NCBI GenBank assembly: GCA_000752215.1
Contig: CCFG01000011.1
Coordinates: 191,108 to 255,107, forward strand
Direction: 5' to 3'
From: a bacterium MS4
GTDB lineage: Bacteria; Bacillota; Clostridia; Oscillospirales; Acutalibacteraceae
Length of the DNA: 64,000 nucleotides
Shown piece after piece: positions 8,409 through 18,825 of this stretch. The number at the start of each line of letters is the position of its first letter. Positions within the stretch are counted from its first letter, which is position 1. The translations under genes and the position numbers were made by a program. The notes below the pieces were generated by a model that was not told the DNA's origin, did no database searches, and worked only from the letters and a program-made list of their open reading frames with translations.

Positions 8409-8450
8409 AAAAACAGCAGTTTAACCGGTAAGGTTGGACTGCTGTTTTTT
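8409..8450. terminator. Bidirectional terminator
   Basis: AAAAACAGCAGT (8409-8420) pairs with ACTGCTGTTTTT (8438-8449), with inner AACC/GGTT pairing. It has T-runs on both strands and sits between the 50-aa gene and the convergent flavoprotein gene. Confidence 0.85.
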
Positions 8451-8529
8451 GCTATGGGCAGACGGGGAAAACATCGCTCTCGCGCCGGACCGGGTTCGAA
8501 ACAATCGGAAAGAGACAGATCAGTATGGT

Positions 8530-9078
8530 TTATTTTATTGATAATCCAAGGCTTTCCACCCTTTTCAGTGCATCCGTCTGCAGAATATCTCCTTTTTCCG
8601 CGACGGATGGAATCAATAGACGAGCACGGTCAGTCCATTTTTGATAGGATGCGATCAGCTCATAGGTTCTGACCAAACCGTCAAAATCAGCCATTTCTTC
8701 AGTTTCGGCACAGGCAAGTAAAATACTTTCTTTGATATTGCTCTGCCTGCCGCCGATCAGCAGTGCATACATTTTATCTAAAGCTGCTTTAAGCTGTGCC
8801 GGAAAGGTAAACCAATACATGGGTGTTGCAAGAACGAGCATATCACTTTCTTCCAAGAATGGAGCCAATGTATTGAAATCGTCTTCAAATACGCAGGCTT
8901 CCGCTTTGGAGTAACATCTGTTACAGGCTTTACAGCCATTGATTTTGTTTAGGCCTGCTTCATATTTTGTTACAGTATGTCCGACGGTCTGCGCTCCTTT
9001 CATAAATGCATCCGCCATTAAATCGCTGTATCCTCCTTTTCTGGGGCTGCCCGTAAGTACCAGGATTTTTTTGCCCAT
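8530..9078 (-). CDS. Flavodoxin-fold NAD(P)H-dependent FMN reductase / iron-sulfur-flavoprotein-like
   Basis: A 182-aa flavoprotein. The FMN phosphate loop is TGSPRKGGYS (9-18), and ATPMYWFTFPAQLKAALDK is the second FMN-binding segment. Cys 49, 52, 55 and 62 give C-x2-C-x2-C-x6-C, the compact motif that holds a [4Fe-4S] cluster in Isf-type flavoproteins. A small anaerobic redox or detoxification role is therefore likely. ATG 9078 is used; a TTG 6 bases upstream lies closer to AAGGGATG and is a possible alternative start. It is divergent from an HxlR-type regulator, which probably controls it. Confidence 0.8.
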   Translation of the reverse strand: MGKKILVLTGSPRKGGYSDLMADAFMKGAQTVGHTVTKYEAGLNKINGCKACNRCYSKAEACVFEDDFNTLAPFLEESDMLVLATPMYWFTFPAQLKAALDKMYALLIGGRQSNIKESILLACAETEEMADFDGLVRTYELIASYQKWTDRARLLIPSVAEKGDILQTDALKRVESLGLSIK

Positions 9079-9279
9079 TTTCAATTCATCCCTTCATATA
9101 TTTTTTGCTTTATTCACCAGTGTTTACCATCCTCATCTGTGATGAATCTCAGCACTTTGAGAGGACTGACTGGAATTGCGCTGTTTGGAATGTCGCAGCT
9201 GAAAGCCGGTTGTATGACTTTTTTCGAGCATAATAAATTCGGCTGAAAGTTTTTTCTGTTGTTTGGACTTCTTTTCTGA

Positions 9280-9308
9280 TTGACACTAAGATAAGGATAG
9301 TGTATATA
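9280..9308 (+). promoter_or_regulatory. Promoter of the HxlR regulator
   Basis: TTGACA (9280-9285), a 17-nt spacer and TATATA (9303-9308). The -10 lies inside the left arm of the dyad at 9297-9350. Confidence 0.75.
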
Positions 9309-9350
9309 TATTATAAGTCAAGTACGCACATTTGAGATATATACTATACT
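9297..9350. promoter_or_regulatory. Candidate HxlR operator (inverted repeat)
   Basis: ATAGTGTATATATA (9297-9310) is mirrored by GAGATATATACTAT (9334-9347), complement ATAGTATATATCTC, with a one-base offset. It overlaps the -10 and ends 16 bases before the regulator's ATG. It is therefore placed for autoregulation and for control of the divergent flavoprotein gene. Confidence 0.5.
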
Positions 9351-9365
9351 AAGGGAGAGTGTGAG

Positions 9366-9728
9366 ATGGCGATTGAAGATTGCAGCCCAACAGGGGCAGT
9401 TATTGAAAATACTGGTTTTGGCTATACTTTGTCGATCATAGGCGGCAAATATAAAATGATTATCATGTATTGGCTTTCAGAGCATAAGCAGATTATGAGG
9501 TTTAATGAATTGAAGCGCTGTATTGGTACGATCACCTACAAAACGCTCAGCAGTACATTGAAAGACATGGAAGCCGACCAGCTAATTATCCGCACAGAGT
9601 ACCCACAAATACCGCCAAAGGTGGAATACACTCTTTCAAAACGAGGAAAGTCTTTGATTCCCGTCTTAGATATGATGTGTGAGTGGGGCGAAAGAAATCG
9701 ATTGCCCCATTCAAAAAATTGCAGATAG
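9366..9728 (+). CDS. HxlR-family transcriptional regulator
   Basis: A 120-aa winged-helix regulator. The HxlR core is visible: GGKYKMIIMYWLSEH (26-40), RFNELKRCIGTITYKTLSSTLKDMEADQLI (the helix-turn-helix), YPQIPPKVEYTLSKRGKSLIPVLDMMCEWG. These proteins often sense redox or electrophile stress and control adjacent flavin reductases. A Cys at position 6, typical of redox-sensing members, is present, with others at 54 and near the end. The ribosome-binding site is AAGGGAGAG. It is divergent from the flavoprotein gene. Confidence 0.88.
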   Translation: MAIEDCSPTGAVIENTGFGYTLSIIGGKYKMIIMYWLSEHKQIMRFNELKRCIGTITYKTLSSTLKDMEADQLIIRTEYPQIPPKVEYTLSKRGKSLIPVLDMMCEWGERNRLPHSKNCR

Positions 9729-9842
9729 AATTGTCAGCACAATGTTAAGAGAGACGGTTAAGACTGTTTTTCCGAGATTCTGCAGGAACATTGGCACATA
9801 AACCCGGAAATGGTGAAAAAGCAAATTAGAAGGAGTGCAAGT

Positions 9843-10715
9843 ATGAATCAGTATGTTATTGTATCAGATGCCACCTGCGACCTTCCGGCTGCTTTGACGG
9901 AGCAGCTTGAAATCGTTGTTATCCCGATGGAATTTACGATGAGCGGAAAAGTGTATCGGCATTTCCCCGACGCACGGGAAATGAGCTTTCACACCTTTTA
10001 TGAGAGAACGAAAAACGGGGAGATGTCCGTCACTTCCCAAATCAACAGCATTACCTATGAAAAATACTTCTGTCCGATTCTCGAACAGGGGAAGGACATT
10101 TTGTATATTGCGTTTTCGTCTAATTTAAGCGGTACCTATCAGGCGTCCCGGATTTCGGCGGACGATCTGATGGAGCGGTACCCGGGCAGAAAAATTGTCT
10201 GTATCGATTCCAAAGCCGCTTCGGTGGGAGAAGGAATGCTTGTTTATTACGCTGCCCGGAAAAAGCGGGAGGGCCTTGGCCTGGAGGAACTGGCGCAATG
10301 GGTAGAAATAAACCGTGATCATATGTGTCACTGGTTTACGGTCGACGACCTGAACCATCTGAAACGCGGAGGAAGGGTTTCCGCGGTATCCGCCGTAGTA
10401 GGAACGGCGCTGGGAATCAAGCCCGTGCTCCATGTCGACAAGGAGGGGAAATTGCTTCCTGTTGCCAATGTGAGAGGGCGCAAAAAATCTTTGGAAGCGT
10501 TGGTTGACCATATGGTCAAAACCTGTGTCCATCCGGAGGACCAGACCGTTTTTATCGGCCACGGAGATGATATGGAAGCGGCTGAATTTTTGAAATCCCT
10601 TGTTCAGAAAAAATTCTCCGTAAAGGAAATTATCATCAGCGATATGGGTCCCGTGATCGGAAGCCACACCGGTTGCGGTATTGCCGCTCTGTTCTTTATC
10701 GGAACGGAAAAATAA
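9843..10715 (+). CDS. DegV family fatty-acid-binding protein
   Basis: A 290-aa DegV/FakB-type protein that binds a fatty acid and presents it to a FakA kinase for phospholipid synthesis. Family marks are VSDATCDLP (4-12), TSQINS, FSSNLSGTYQAS, DSKAASVGEGMLV, DDLNHLKRGGRVSA, GIKPVLHVDKEGKL and SHTGCGIAALFF near the end. ATG 9843 follows AGAAGGAGTG. No fakA is adjacent; the gene is monocistronic and ends at a strong bidirectional terminator. Confidence 0.92.
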   Translation: MNQYVIVSDATCDLPAALTEQLEIVVIPMEFTMSGKVYRHFPDAREMSFHTFYERTKNGEMSVTSQINSITYEKYFCPILEQGKDILYIAFSSNLSGTYQASRISADDLMERYPGRKIVCIDSKAASVGEGMLVYYAARKKREGLGLEELAQWVEINRDHMCHWFTVDDLNHLKRGGRVSAVSAVVGTALGIKPVLHVDKEGKLLPVANVRGRKKSLEALVDHMVKTCVHPEDQTVFIGHGDDMEAAEFLKSLVQKKFSVKEIIISDMGPVIGSHTGCGIAALFFIGTEK

Positions 10716-10730
10716 GTTTCCTTAACTGCG

Positions 10731-10770
10731 AAAGGGGCTCCCGGCTGTTTTCAGCCGGGAGCCCCTTTTA
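10731..10770. terminator. Bidirectional terminator between degV and hppA
   Basis: AAAGGGGCTCCCGGCTG (10731-10747), a TTTT loop and the perfect complement (10752-10768), between convergent genes. Confidence 0.93.
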
Positions 10771-10792
10771 TAGGAATGAGATCAATCATTGA

Positions 10793-12883
<2,091 letters not shown>

Positions 12884-13059
12884 GGTACCAACTCCTTGTT
12901 AATAAAATGTTCATTTATTTCGCATTATATCACGATGAATCATGTAAATACAGATTAAAATAGACGGTTTTTTCACATAAATATTGTATATTTTGACGTT
13001 TTTCATAATAAAGCCTTTTAAAGTGACAAATTAGGTACCGTAATTTTTGTCGTTTTTTA

Positions 13060-13088
13060 TTGCAATTTTATTGCGGTTCAAGTATGAT
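13060..13088 (+). promoter_or_regulatory. Promoter of the DMT transporter gene
   Basis: TTGCAA (13060-13065), a 17-nt spacer and TATGAT (13083-13088). The leader then holds two adjacent hairpins (13106-13127, GCGCG-GGGC/GCCC-CGCGC; 13127-13144, CTGAAT/ATTCAG) before the ribosome-binding site. No known riboswitch pattern was recognised. Confidence 0.55.
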
Positions 13089-13163
13089 ATTGAGGTGTGT
13101 GAAAGGCGCGGGGCTTGCCCGACGCGCTGAATGAAAAAATTCAGATATTAGAGGATATGTAAA

Positions 13164-14042
13164 ATGGCTTCATCTTCTTCCCAAAGGCGTTCTGTCGGGC
13201 TTATGGCCGTCTGTGCCGGTCTGTGGAGCATTGCTGGTATTTTCATCAAACTGGTCCCGTGGAACGCAATGGTTATCGCGGGATTTCGCAGCCTGATTGC
13301 AGCAGTAGTGGTATTGGTATTTATGCGTATGACCGGGCGCCGGGTTAAGCTGAATTTGTCCTCCTTTCAGAGCGGCGTCTGTATTGCGGCAACGTTTTTT
13401 GCCTTTGTTTCCGCCAATAAAATGACCACGGCCGCCAACGCCATTGTGCTGCAGTTTACCTCGCCTGTCTTCATTTTGATTATTTCCGCGCTGGTTTTCC
13501 ATCAGCATTTCCACAGGATGGATCTTATTACCGTAGTGGTAACGCTGTTTGGAATTTCTCTGTTTTTCTTTGATAAGCTTGGCGCGGGTAAGCTGATTGG
13601 CAATTGCCTTGCAATCCTCGCCGGACTGTTTATGGCGGGAATGTATGTGATTACCGGGCGTACGGATGACGACTCGCGTATGAGCGGCATCCTTTTCGGT
13701 CATCTGCTTACCGCAGTGATCGGAGTTCCGATGATTTTTATCTTTCCGACTCCCGTTTCTTCCACTGCGGTAATCAGTATTCTGGCGTTGGGCGTCATAC
13801 AGCTTGGCATTCCGTATATTCTGTATGGGCTTGCGGTGAAGGACTGTCCACCGCTTGCATGCTCGCTGGTCGGCGCGATTGAACCGCTGCTGAATCCTCT
13901 TTGGGTCTTTCTTTTTGACGGAGAGCGGCCCGGAAAATTTGCTCTTCTGGGCGGAGCCATTGTGATTGCCGCCGTAACCGGATGGTGTGTCTGGAGAGAC
14001 CGTTTTGTTTCAGTCAATTCTCAAAATTCTCTGAACGATTAG
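13164..14042 (+). CDS. EamA/DMT-superfamily transporter
   Basis: A 292-aa inner-membrane permease with about ten helices in two EamA halves. Typical pieces are AGLWSIAGIFIKLV (helix 1), AGFRSLIAAVVVLV, FVSANKMTTAANAIVLQFTSPVF in the first half and LVGAIEPLLNPLWVFLFDGERPG in the second. The family exports amino acids or metabolites; the substrate cannot be read from sequence. The ribosome-binding site is weak (AGAGGAT). No coding partner lies in the same transcript. Confidence 0.85.
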   Translation: MASSSSQRRSVGLMAVCAGLWSIAGIFIKLVPWNAMVIAGFRSLIAAVVVLVFMRMTGRRVKLNLSSFQSGVCIAATFFAFVSANKMTTAANAIVLQFTSPVFILIISALVFHQHFHRMDLITVVVTLFGISLFFFDKLGAGKLIGNCLAILAGLFMAGMYVITGRTDDDSRMSGILFGHLLTAVIGVPMIFIFPTPVSSTAVISILALGVIQLGIPYILYGLAVKDCPPLACSLVGAIEPLLNPLWVFLFDGERPGKFALLGGAIVIAAVTGWCVWRDRFVSVNSQNSLND

Positions 14043-14093
14043 AATTTGTTTTGAACGTCGGAATTCATTTTGTCAGGGCCGCGGCGTAAGCTG

Positions 14094-14122
14094 TTGGTCC
14101 TTTTTCGATTCTGTGCTATAAT
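14094..14122 (+). promoter_or_regulatory. Promoter of alaX-ltaE
   Basis: TTGGTC (14094-14099), a 17-nt spacer and TATAAT (14117-14122), about 88 bases before the start codon. Confidence 0.65.
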
Positions 14123-14209
14123 AACCGCAACGGGTTATGATAACGCCGGTTTTATATCTTACCGGCCGGGATGGATGACTGTGAAGTTTTTTAGAAAGCG
14201 GGAAATGGA

Positions 14210-15373
14210 ATGAATCAGGGAACGGAAAAATTATATTATAAAAATACGTATTTCAGAACCTTCCGAGCAAAGGTTCTCCGCTGTGAAAAGCAGGGAGAGC
14301 ATTACGGCGTTGTGCTGGACAGAACGCTGTTTTATCCGGAGGGCGGGGGACAGCCCGCGGATATCGGGGTGCTGAACACGGTCAATGTTCTGGATGTACA
14401 TGAGCAGGACGGCTGGATCGTTCATACGACGGACAGGCCGCTTCCCGTGGACTCTGCGGTAACGGGAGGGATCAACTGGCCGCACCGGTTTACGCTGATG
14501 CAGCAGCATTCGGGGGAACATATCGTTTCGGGAATTGTAAACCGTCTTTTTGGTCTGGACAACGTCGGTTTTCGCATGGGGTCCAAGGCCATAACCGTCG
14601 ATTTTAACGGAGAGCTCAGCCAGGATGATATTTCACTGGTGGAAGCCCTGGCGAACGAAGCGATTTACCGGAATGTTCCCATTGAAACGTCTTATCCCGA
14701 CGCGCAGGCGCTTTCTGCGCTTTCCTACCGGAGCAAGAAGGAGCTGACCGGGGAGGTGCGTATTGTTACAATCCCCGGGTACGATGTCTGTGCCTGCTGC
14801 GGCACGCATGTCGCAAAAACCGGGGAGATCGGGATCGTTAAGCTGGTATCCGCCCAGCATTATAAAGGCGGCACGCGTGTCGGCCTTTTATGCGGCAAAA
14901 AAGCGGTGGATGATTACAATGAAAAAACAGACAGCGTCGGTGCCGTTTCGGTGCTTCTGTCCGCGAAGCCGGAGAAAATAAAAGAAGCGGTGGAGCATCT
15001 GCTGGAAGAAACAAACGCTTTGAAGCAGCAGCTGACTTCCTTGAAAAATCAGATTTTCGTTTCCAAATGCGATCAGGTGCCGGAAGGGACGAAAAATATC
15101 TGTTTGTTTGAGCCGAATCTTGCACCGGCGGACCTTCGTATCTTTTGCCTGCTGCTGTGTGACCGCTGTTCCGGAGTTGCCGCCGTCCTTTCGGGAGATG
15201 ACGCTGACGGATATCAGTATGCAGTGGGCAGCGCAAAGGAAGATGTCCGTGCGTTTGGAAAGGAACTGAACCAGGCTTTCAACGGAAGGGGCGGAGGCTC
15301 CAAAGAGCTTGTACAGGGTACCGTTCGGGGATTACAGCAGGAAATCAAATCTTTTATAGAAGATCATCATTGA
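14210..15373 (+). CDS. AlaX-type alanyl-tRNA editing protein with DHHA1 domain
   Basis: A trans-editing hydrolase expected to deacylate Ser-tRNA-Ala or Gly-tRNA-Ala. Residues 1-95 resemble the AlaRS beta-barrel region (FYPEGGGQPADIG). The zinc site is H100/H104 (QQHSGEHIV) plus C196 and H200 (CACCGTH). Residues about 255-387 are coiled coil and a DHHA1-like domain ending in GRGGGSKELVQG. At 387 aa it is the long AlaX form. It is followed 16 bases later by ltaE, with which it is probably cotranscribed. Confidence 0.9.
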   Translation: MNQGTEKLYYKNTYFRTFRAKVLRCEKQGEHYGVVLDRTLFYPEGGGQPADIGVLNTVNVLDVHEQDGWIVHTTDRPLPVDSAVTGGINWPHRFTLMQQHSGEHIVSGIVNRLFGLDNVGFRMGSKAITVDFNGELSQDDISLVEALANEAIYRNVPIETSYPDAQALSALSYRSKKELTGEVRIVTIPGYDVCACCGTHVAKTGEIGIVKLVSAQHYKGGTRVGLLCGKKAVDDYNEKTDSVGAVSVLLSAKPEKIKEAVEHLLEETNALKQQLTSLKNQIFVSKCDQVPEGTKNICLFEPNLAPADLRIFCLLLCDRCSGVAAVLSGDDADGYQYAVGSAKEDVRAFGKELNQAFNGRGGGSKELVQGTVRGLQQEIKSFIEDHH

Positions 15374-15389
15374 TGGCGGAGGAGTAGAA

Positions 15390-16418
15390 ATGTACAGTTT
15401 TCGTAATGATTACAGTGAAGGCGCCCATCCAAGAATTTTGGAGGCGCTCGCAAAAGCAAGCCGGGAGCAGAACGCCGTATACGGAAATGACCCCCACAGC
15501 CTGCACGCGGCTGAACTGATCCGGCAGCGCATTGGCCGTGACGATGTTGCGGTGCATTTTCTGGAAGGCGGGACTCAGACGAATCTGACGGCGATTTCAG
15601 CATTTTTACGTCCTTATCAGGCCGCCGTGGCTGCCGAAACAGGGCATATCAATGTACATGAAACCGGGGCCATAGAGGCTACGGGACATAAAGTATTGAC
15701 GGTACATACGGAGGACGGAACTCTGACTCCAGAAATGGTTCAGGAGGTACTGAACGGACATACGGATGAGCATATGGTCCGCCCGAAGCTGGTCTATGTA
15801 TCCGACTCAACCGAAATCGGAACGATTTACACCAAGGCTTCCCTTTCCGCGTTAAGCGAAATCTGCAGAGCCAATCAGCTTTATTTGTATCTGGACGGCG
15901 CACGGCTGGCCTCGGCGCTCACCTGCGGCGAAAACGACCTGACCCTGCGGGATCTGGCCGATCTTACGGACGCATTTTATATTGGAGGTACCAAAAACGC
16001 CGCTTTACTGGGAGAAGCGCTTGTGATCTGCAACCCGGAGCTGAAAGAAGATTTCCGCTATATGCAGAAGCAAAGGGGAGCCGTTGCCGCCAAGGGGATG
16101 GTCCTGGGCGTCCAGTTTGAAGAACTGTTCCGGGATCATTTATATTTTGATCTGGCAAAGCACGCAAACGAAATGGCGGCTTTCCTTCGGGAAGGGATTG
16201 CCGGGGCGGGATTTCCATTTCTGTCCCCGTCTCCGACCAATCAGATTTTCCCGATTCTTCCGGATACTCTCATTGAAAAGCTCAGGGAAAAGTACGGCTT
16301 TGAATTTTGGGCAAAGATCGATGCATCCACTTCAGCGATTCGTCTGGTCACTTCCTGGGCTACGCCAAAGTCGGAAGCGGAAGCTTTTATGAAGGATTTT
16401 CTTGTTTTTGTTCGGTGA
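15390..16418 (+). CDS. ltaE: Low-specificity L-threonine aldolase / beta-eliminating lyase family
   Basis: A PLP enzyme (fold type I) of 342 aa that splits threonine or allo-threonine into glycine and acetaldehyde. The PLP lysine is K202 in FYIGGTKNAALLGEA. D169 in YLDGARLAS contacts the cofactor ring nitrogen, and FLEGGTQTNLTAISAFL is the phosphate-binding region. The ribosome-binding site is GGAGGAG. It is second in a two-gene unit with the tRNA-Ala editing protein. The link is perhaps amino-acid quality control, but that is only inference from adjacency. Confidence 0.88.
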   Translation: MYSFRNDYSEGAHPRILEALAKASREQNAVYGNDPHSLHAAELIRQRIGRDDVAVHFLEGGTQTNLTAISAFLRPYQAAVAAETGHINVHETGAIEATGHKVLTVHTEDGTLTPEMVQEVLNGHTDEHMVRPKLVYVSDSTEIGTIYTKASLSALSEICRANQLYLYLDGARLASALTCGENDLTLRDLADLTDAFYIGGTKNAALLGEALVICNPELKEDFRYMQKQRGAVAAKGMVLGVQFEELFRDHLYFDLAKHANEMAAFLREGIAGAGFPFLSPSPTNQIFPILPDTLIEKLREKYGFEFWAKIDASTSAIRLVTSWATPKSEAEAFMKDFLVFVR

Positions 16419-16528
16419 ATCAAAGAATTTTCTTAATTTTTTATGCTGACCCCAGAGCAAAGACCGGTTATGGATTTTTGTAAATATGCAGTGATCTTAA
16501 TATCATCCTTCATAATCTCAAAAGAATT

Positions 16529-16552
16529 CCGGCTCATAGAGCCGGTTTTTTT
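16529..16552 (+). terminator. Intrinsic terminator after ltaE
   Basis: CCGGCTC-ATA-GAGCCGG followed by TTTTTTT. Confidence 0.92.
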
Positions 16553-16658
16553 GGCTTTCTTATAGAATTCTACTGGTTTTTTTAAATGTGTGGCTTTTAT
16601 TTATGTGACAATTTTTGATAATTTTGTAACACTTTTTGAGATATTCATTTTAATTGTA

Positions 16659-16687
16659 TTGCAAATCAAAGGATATTGTGATATATT
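16659..16687 (+). promoter_or_regulatory. Promoter of thl-crt-hbd-bcd-etfBA
   Basis: TTGCAA (16659-16664), a 17-nt spacer and TATATT (16682-16687), 97 bases before the thl start. Confidence 0.65.
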
Positions 16688-16693
16688 TAACAC
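16676..16693. promoter_or_regulatory. Candidate Rex (NADH-sensing repressor) operator
   Basis: TTGTGAT-ATAT-TTAACAC is an 18-bp near-palindrome matching the clostridial Rex pattern TTGTTAA-N4-TTAACAA at most positions. It covers the -10 element of the only promoter seen for the operon, the expected position for NADH-relieved repression of fermentation genes. The rex gene is not in this window. Confidence 0.6.
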
Positions 16694-16783
16694 ATACCCG
16701 CGTTCAGTAAAATGTTGTAATTGAAGAACATGATGCTTCGCAATTGGACGAATTGCAAAAACATGAATGGAGGAAAAATTTTT

Positions 16784-17974
16784 ATGTCAAGAAAAGTTGT
16801 TTTAGCAGGCGCGTGCCGTACAGCCATCGGCAAAATGGGTGGCGCACTTTCCAACGTCCCGACCCCAACCCTCGGTACCATTGTTATTAAAGAGGCTTTG
16901 AAGCGTGCAAACGTAGCGCCGGAGCAGGTTGACGAAGTCATTATGGGCTGTGTGTATCAGGCCGGCCTTGGCCAGAACGTCGCCCGTCAGTCCGCTGTTT
17001 ATGCAGGCATTCCGGTAACCGTTCCGGCGTTCACCCTTAACAATCTCTGCGGTTCCGCTCTGAAAACCGTCAACGTTGCTGCTGCGCTGATTGAATCCGG
17101 CGAAGCTGACATCATCGTGGCCGGCGGTATGGAAAGCATGTCCGGCGCTCCGTATCTTCTGAAGGATGCCCGTTTCGGCTATCGCATGAACAACGGCGAG
17201 CTGCTCGATTCCATGATTCACGACGGTCTGGAAGATACCTTCAACCACTACCACATGGGCATCACTGCTGAAAATGTTGCGGAGCAGTACGGAATCACCC
17301 GTGAAATGCAGGACGAGTTTTCCGCATTCAGCCAGCAGAAGTGCGAAAAGGCACAGGCGGAAGGCAAATTTGACGAAGAAATCGTTCCCGTTCCGATTAA
17401 AGTAAAAAAAGAAACCGTTCTGTTTGCGAAGGACGAAGGCCCCCGTGCAGGCGTTACAGCGGAAGGTATTTCCAAGCTGAAGCCGGCATTTAAGAAAGAC
17501 GGCACCGTTACCGCCGCAAACGCTTCCGGCATTAACGACGGCGCTGCCGCCATCGTTCTGATGAGCGAAGAAAAAGCAAAAGAACTCGGCGTAAAACCGA
17601 TGGCAACCTGGGTTGGCGGTGCTTCCGCCGGTGTTGATCCTTCCGTCATGGGTCTCGGCCCGATCTACAGCACCCGCAAGGTTATGGAGAAGACAGGCAT
17701 GACCGTGGACGATATGGACCTGATTGAAGCGAACGAAGCTTTCGCTGCTCAGACTCTTGCCGTTGCGCACGATCTGAAATTCGACCAGTCCAAGGTCAAC
17801 GTAAACGGCGGCGCTATCGCGCTGGGCCACCCGGTCGGATGTTCCGGATGCAGAATCCTGGTTACCCTTCTGTATGAAATGCAGCGCAGAAAATCCAAGT
17901 ACGGCCTTGCCACACTCTGCGTAGGCGGCGGCATGGGCGTTTCCACAATCGTAAAAATGGGCGATGACGAATAA
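16784..17974 (+). CDS. thl: Acetyl-CoA C-acetyltransferase (thiolase)
   Basis: Condenses two acetyl-CoA to acetoacetyl-CoA, the first step of butyrate synthesis or chain elongation. The protein is 396 aa. The nucleophile is C89 in [12 protein letters not shown]349 ([10 protein letters not shown]) and C379 ([11 protein letters not shown]) complete the thiolase active site. Start ATG 16784 (MSRKVV) lies behind ATGGAGGAA; the frame extends 21 codons further upstream without a site. It is first in a six-gene operon. Confidence 0.96.
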   Translation: MSRKVVLAGACRTAIGKMGGALSNVPTPTLGTIVIKEALKRANVAPEQVDEVIMGCVYQAGLGQNVARQSAVYAGIPVTVPAFTLNNLCGSALKTVNVAAALIESGEADIIVAGGMESMSGAPYLLKDARFGYRMNNGELLDSMIHDGLEDTFNHYHMGITAENVAEQYGITREMQDEFSAFSQQKCEKAQAEGKFDEEIVPVPIKVKKETVLFAKDEGPRAGVTAEGISKLKPAFKKDGTVTAANASGINDGAAAIVLMSEEKAKELGVKPMATWVGGASAGVDPSVMGLGPIYSTRKVMEKTGMTVDDMDLIEANEAFAAQTLAVAHDLKFDQSKVNVNGGAIALGHPVGCSGCRILVTLLYEMQRRKSKYGLATLCVGGGMGVSTIVKMGDDE

Positions 17975-18012
17975 TTAATAAACTGCAACTGCAGAAAGAA
18001 GGTTATTGAATT

Positions 18013-18789
18013 ATGAGTTACGTAAAATACGAGCAAAAGGATTTTGTCGGGATTATTACCATTGACCGCGAAAAGGCGCTGAATGCCCTGAACAGCGAGG
18101 TCCTGACCGATCTTGAGGCTGTGCTGGACGGTGTGTCCATCGATACTACCAGATGCCTGATCATTACCGGCGCCGGACAGAAGTCCTTTGTCGCCGGAGC
18201 GGATATCGCCGAAATGAGCAGCAAAACACGGGCGGAAGGGGAAGCCTTCAGTGCAAAGGGCAACGCTGTTTTCAGAAAAATCGAAACTTTCCCAATCCCG
18301 GTGATCGCCGCAGTAAACGGGTTTGCTCTTGGCGGCGGCTGCGAGCTTTCTTTAAGCTGCGACATCCGCATCGCTGCTGAAAACGCAGTGTTTGCACAGC
18401 CCGAAGCGGGCCTCGGCATTACCGCCGGATTTGGCGGAACCCAAAGGCTTGCCCGTACCATCGGCATCGGCAAAGCCAAGGAAATGCTCTACACCTGCGG
18501 TAAGGTCAAGGCGGAGGAAGCCCTGAGGCTGGGCCTTGTCAACGCGGTTTATCCGGCGGAGCAACTGATGGAAGAAGTTCTGAAGCTTGCCGGCAGAATC
18601 GCGGGCAACGCTCCGATCGCTGTCCGCGCCACCAAAAAAGCGGTCAATGACGGGATCCAGGTCGACATCGATTCCGGAATTGCCATTGAAGCCGCCCAGT
18701 TCGGTACCTGCTTTGAAACGGAAGATCAGAAAAACGCCATGACGGCTTTCTGTGAAAAGCGCAAACCGGATCCTTTCGTAAACAAATAA
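18013..18789 (+). CDS. crt: 3-hydroxybutyryl-CoA dehydratase (crotonase)
   Basis: Dehydrates 3-hydroxybutyryl-CoA to crotonyl-CoA. It is a 258-aa crotonase-fold protein. The CoA oxyanion-hole segment is FVAGADIAEM (59-68) with ALGGGCELSLSCD (105-117). Catalytic glutamates are E111 and E131 (AQPEAGLGITAGFGG). It follows thl by 38 bases with AGAAGG as ribosome-binding site and shares its operon with hbd, bcd and etfBA. Confidence 0.95.
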   Translation: MSYVKYEQKDFVGIITIDREKALNALNSEVLTDLEAVLDGVSIDTTRCLIITGAGQKSFVAGADIAEMSSKTRAEGEAFSAKGNAVFRKIETFPIPVIAAVNGFALGGGCELSLSCDIRIAAENAVFAQPEAGLGITAGFGGTQRLARTIGIGKAKEMLYTCGKVKAEEALRLGLVNAVYPAEQLMEEVLKLAGRIAGNAPIAVRATKKAVNDGIQVDIDSGIAIEAAQFGTCFETEDQKNAMTAFCEKRKPDPFVNK

Positions 18790-18825
18790 TTTCTATAAAT
18801 AATCATTAATTTAGGAGGAATTAAA

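Larger units (their letters stand above)
16419..16783. other. Regulatory interval upstream of the butyryl-CoA operon
   Basis: No gene. It holds the ltaE terminator (16529-16552), an AT-rich stretch, a sigma-A promoter (16659-16687), a Rex-like operator on the -10 (16676-16693) and about 90 bases of leader with the GGAGG site of thl. Confidence 0.8.
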
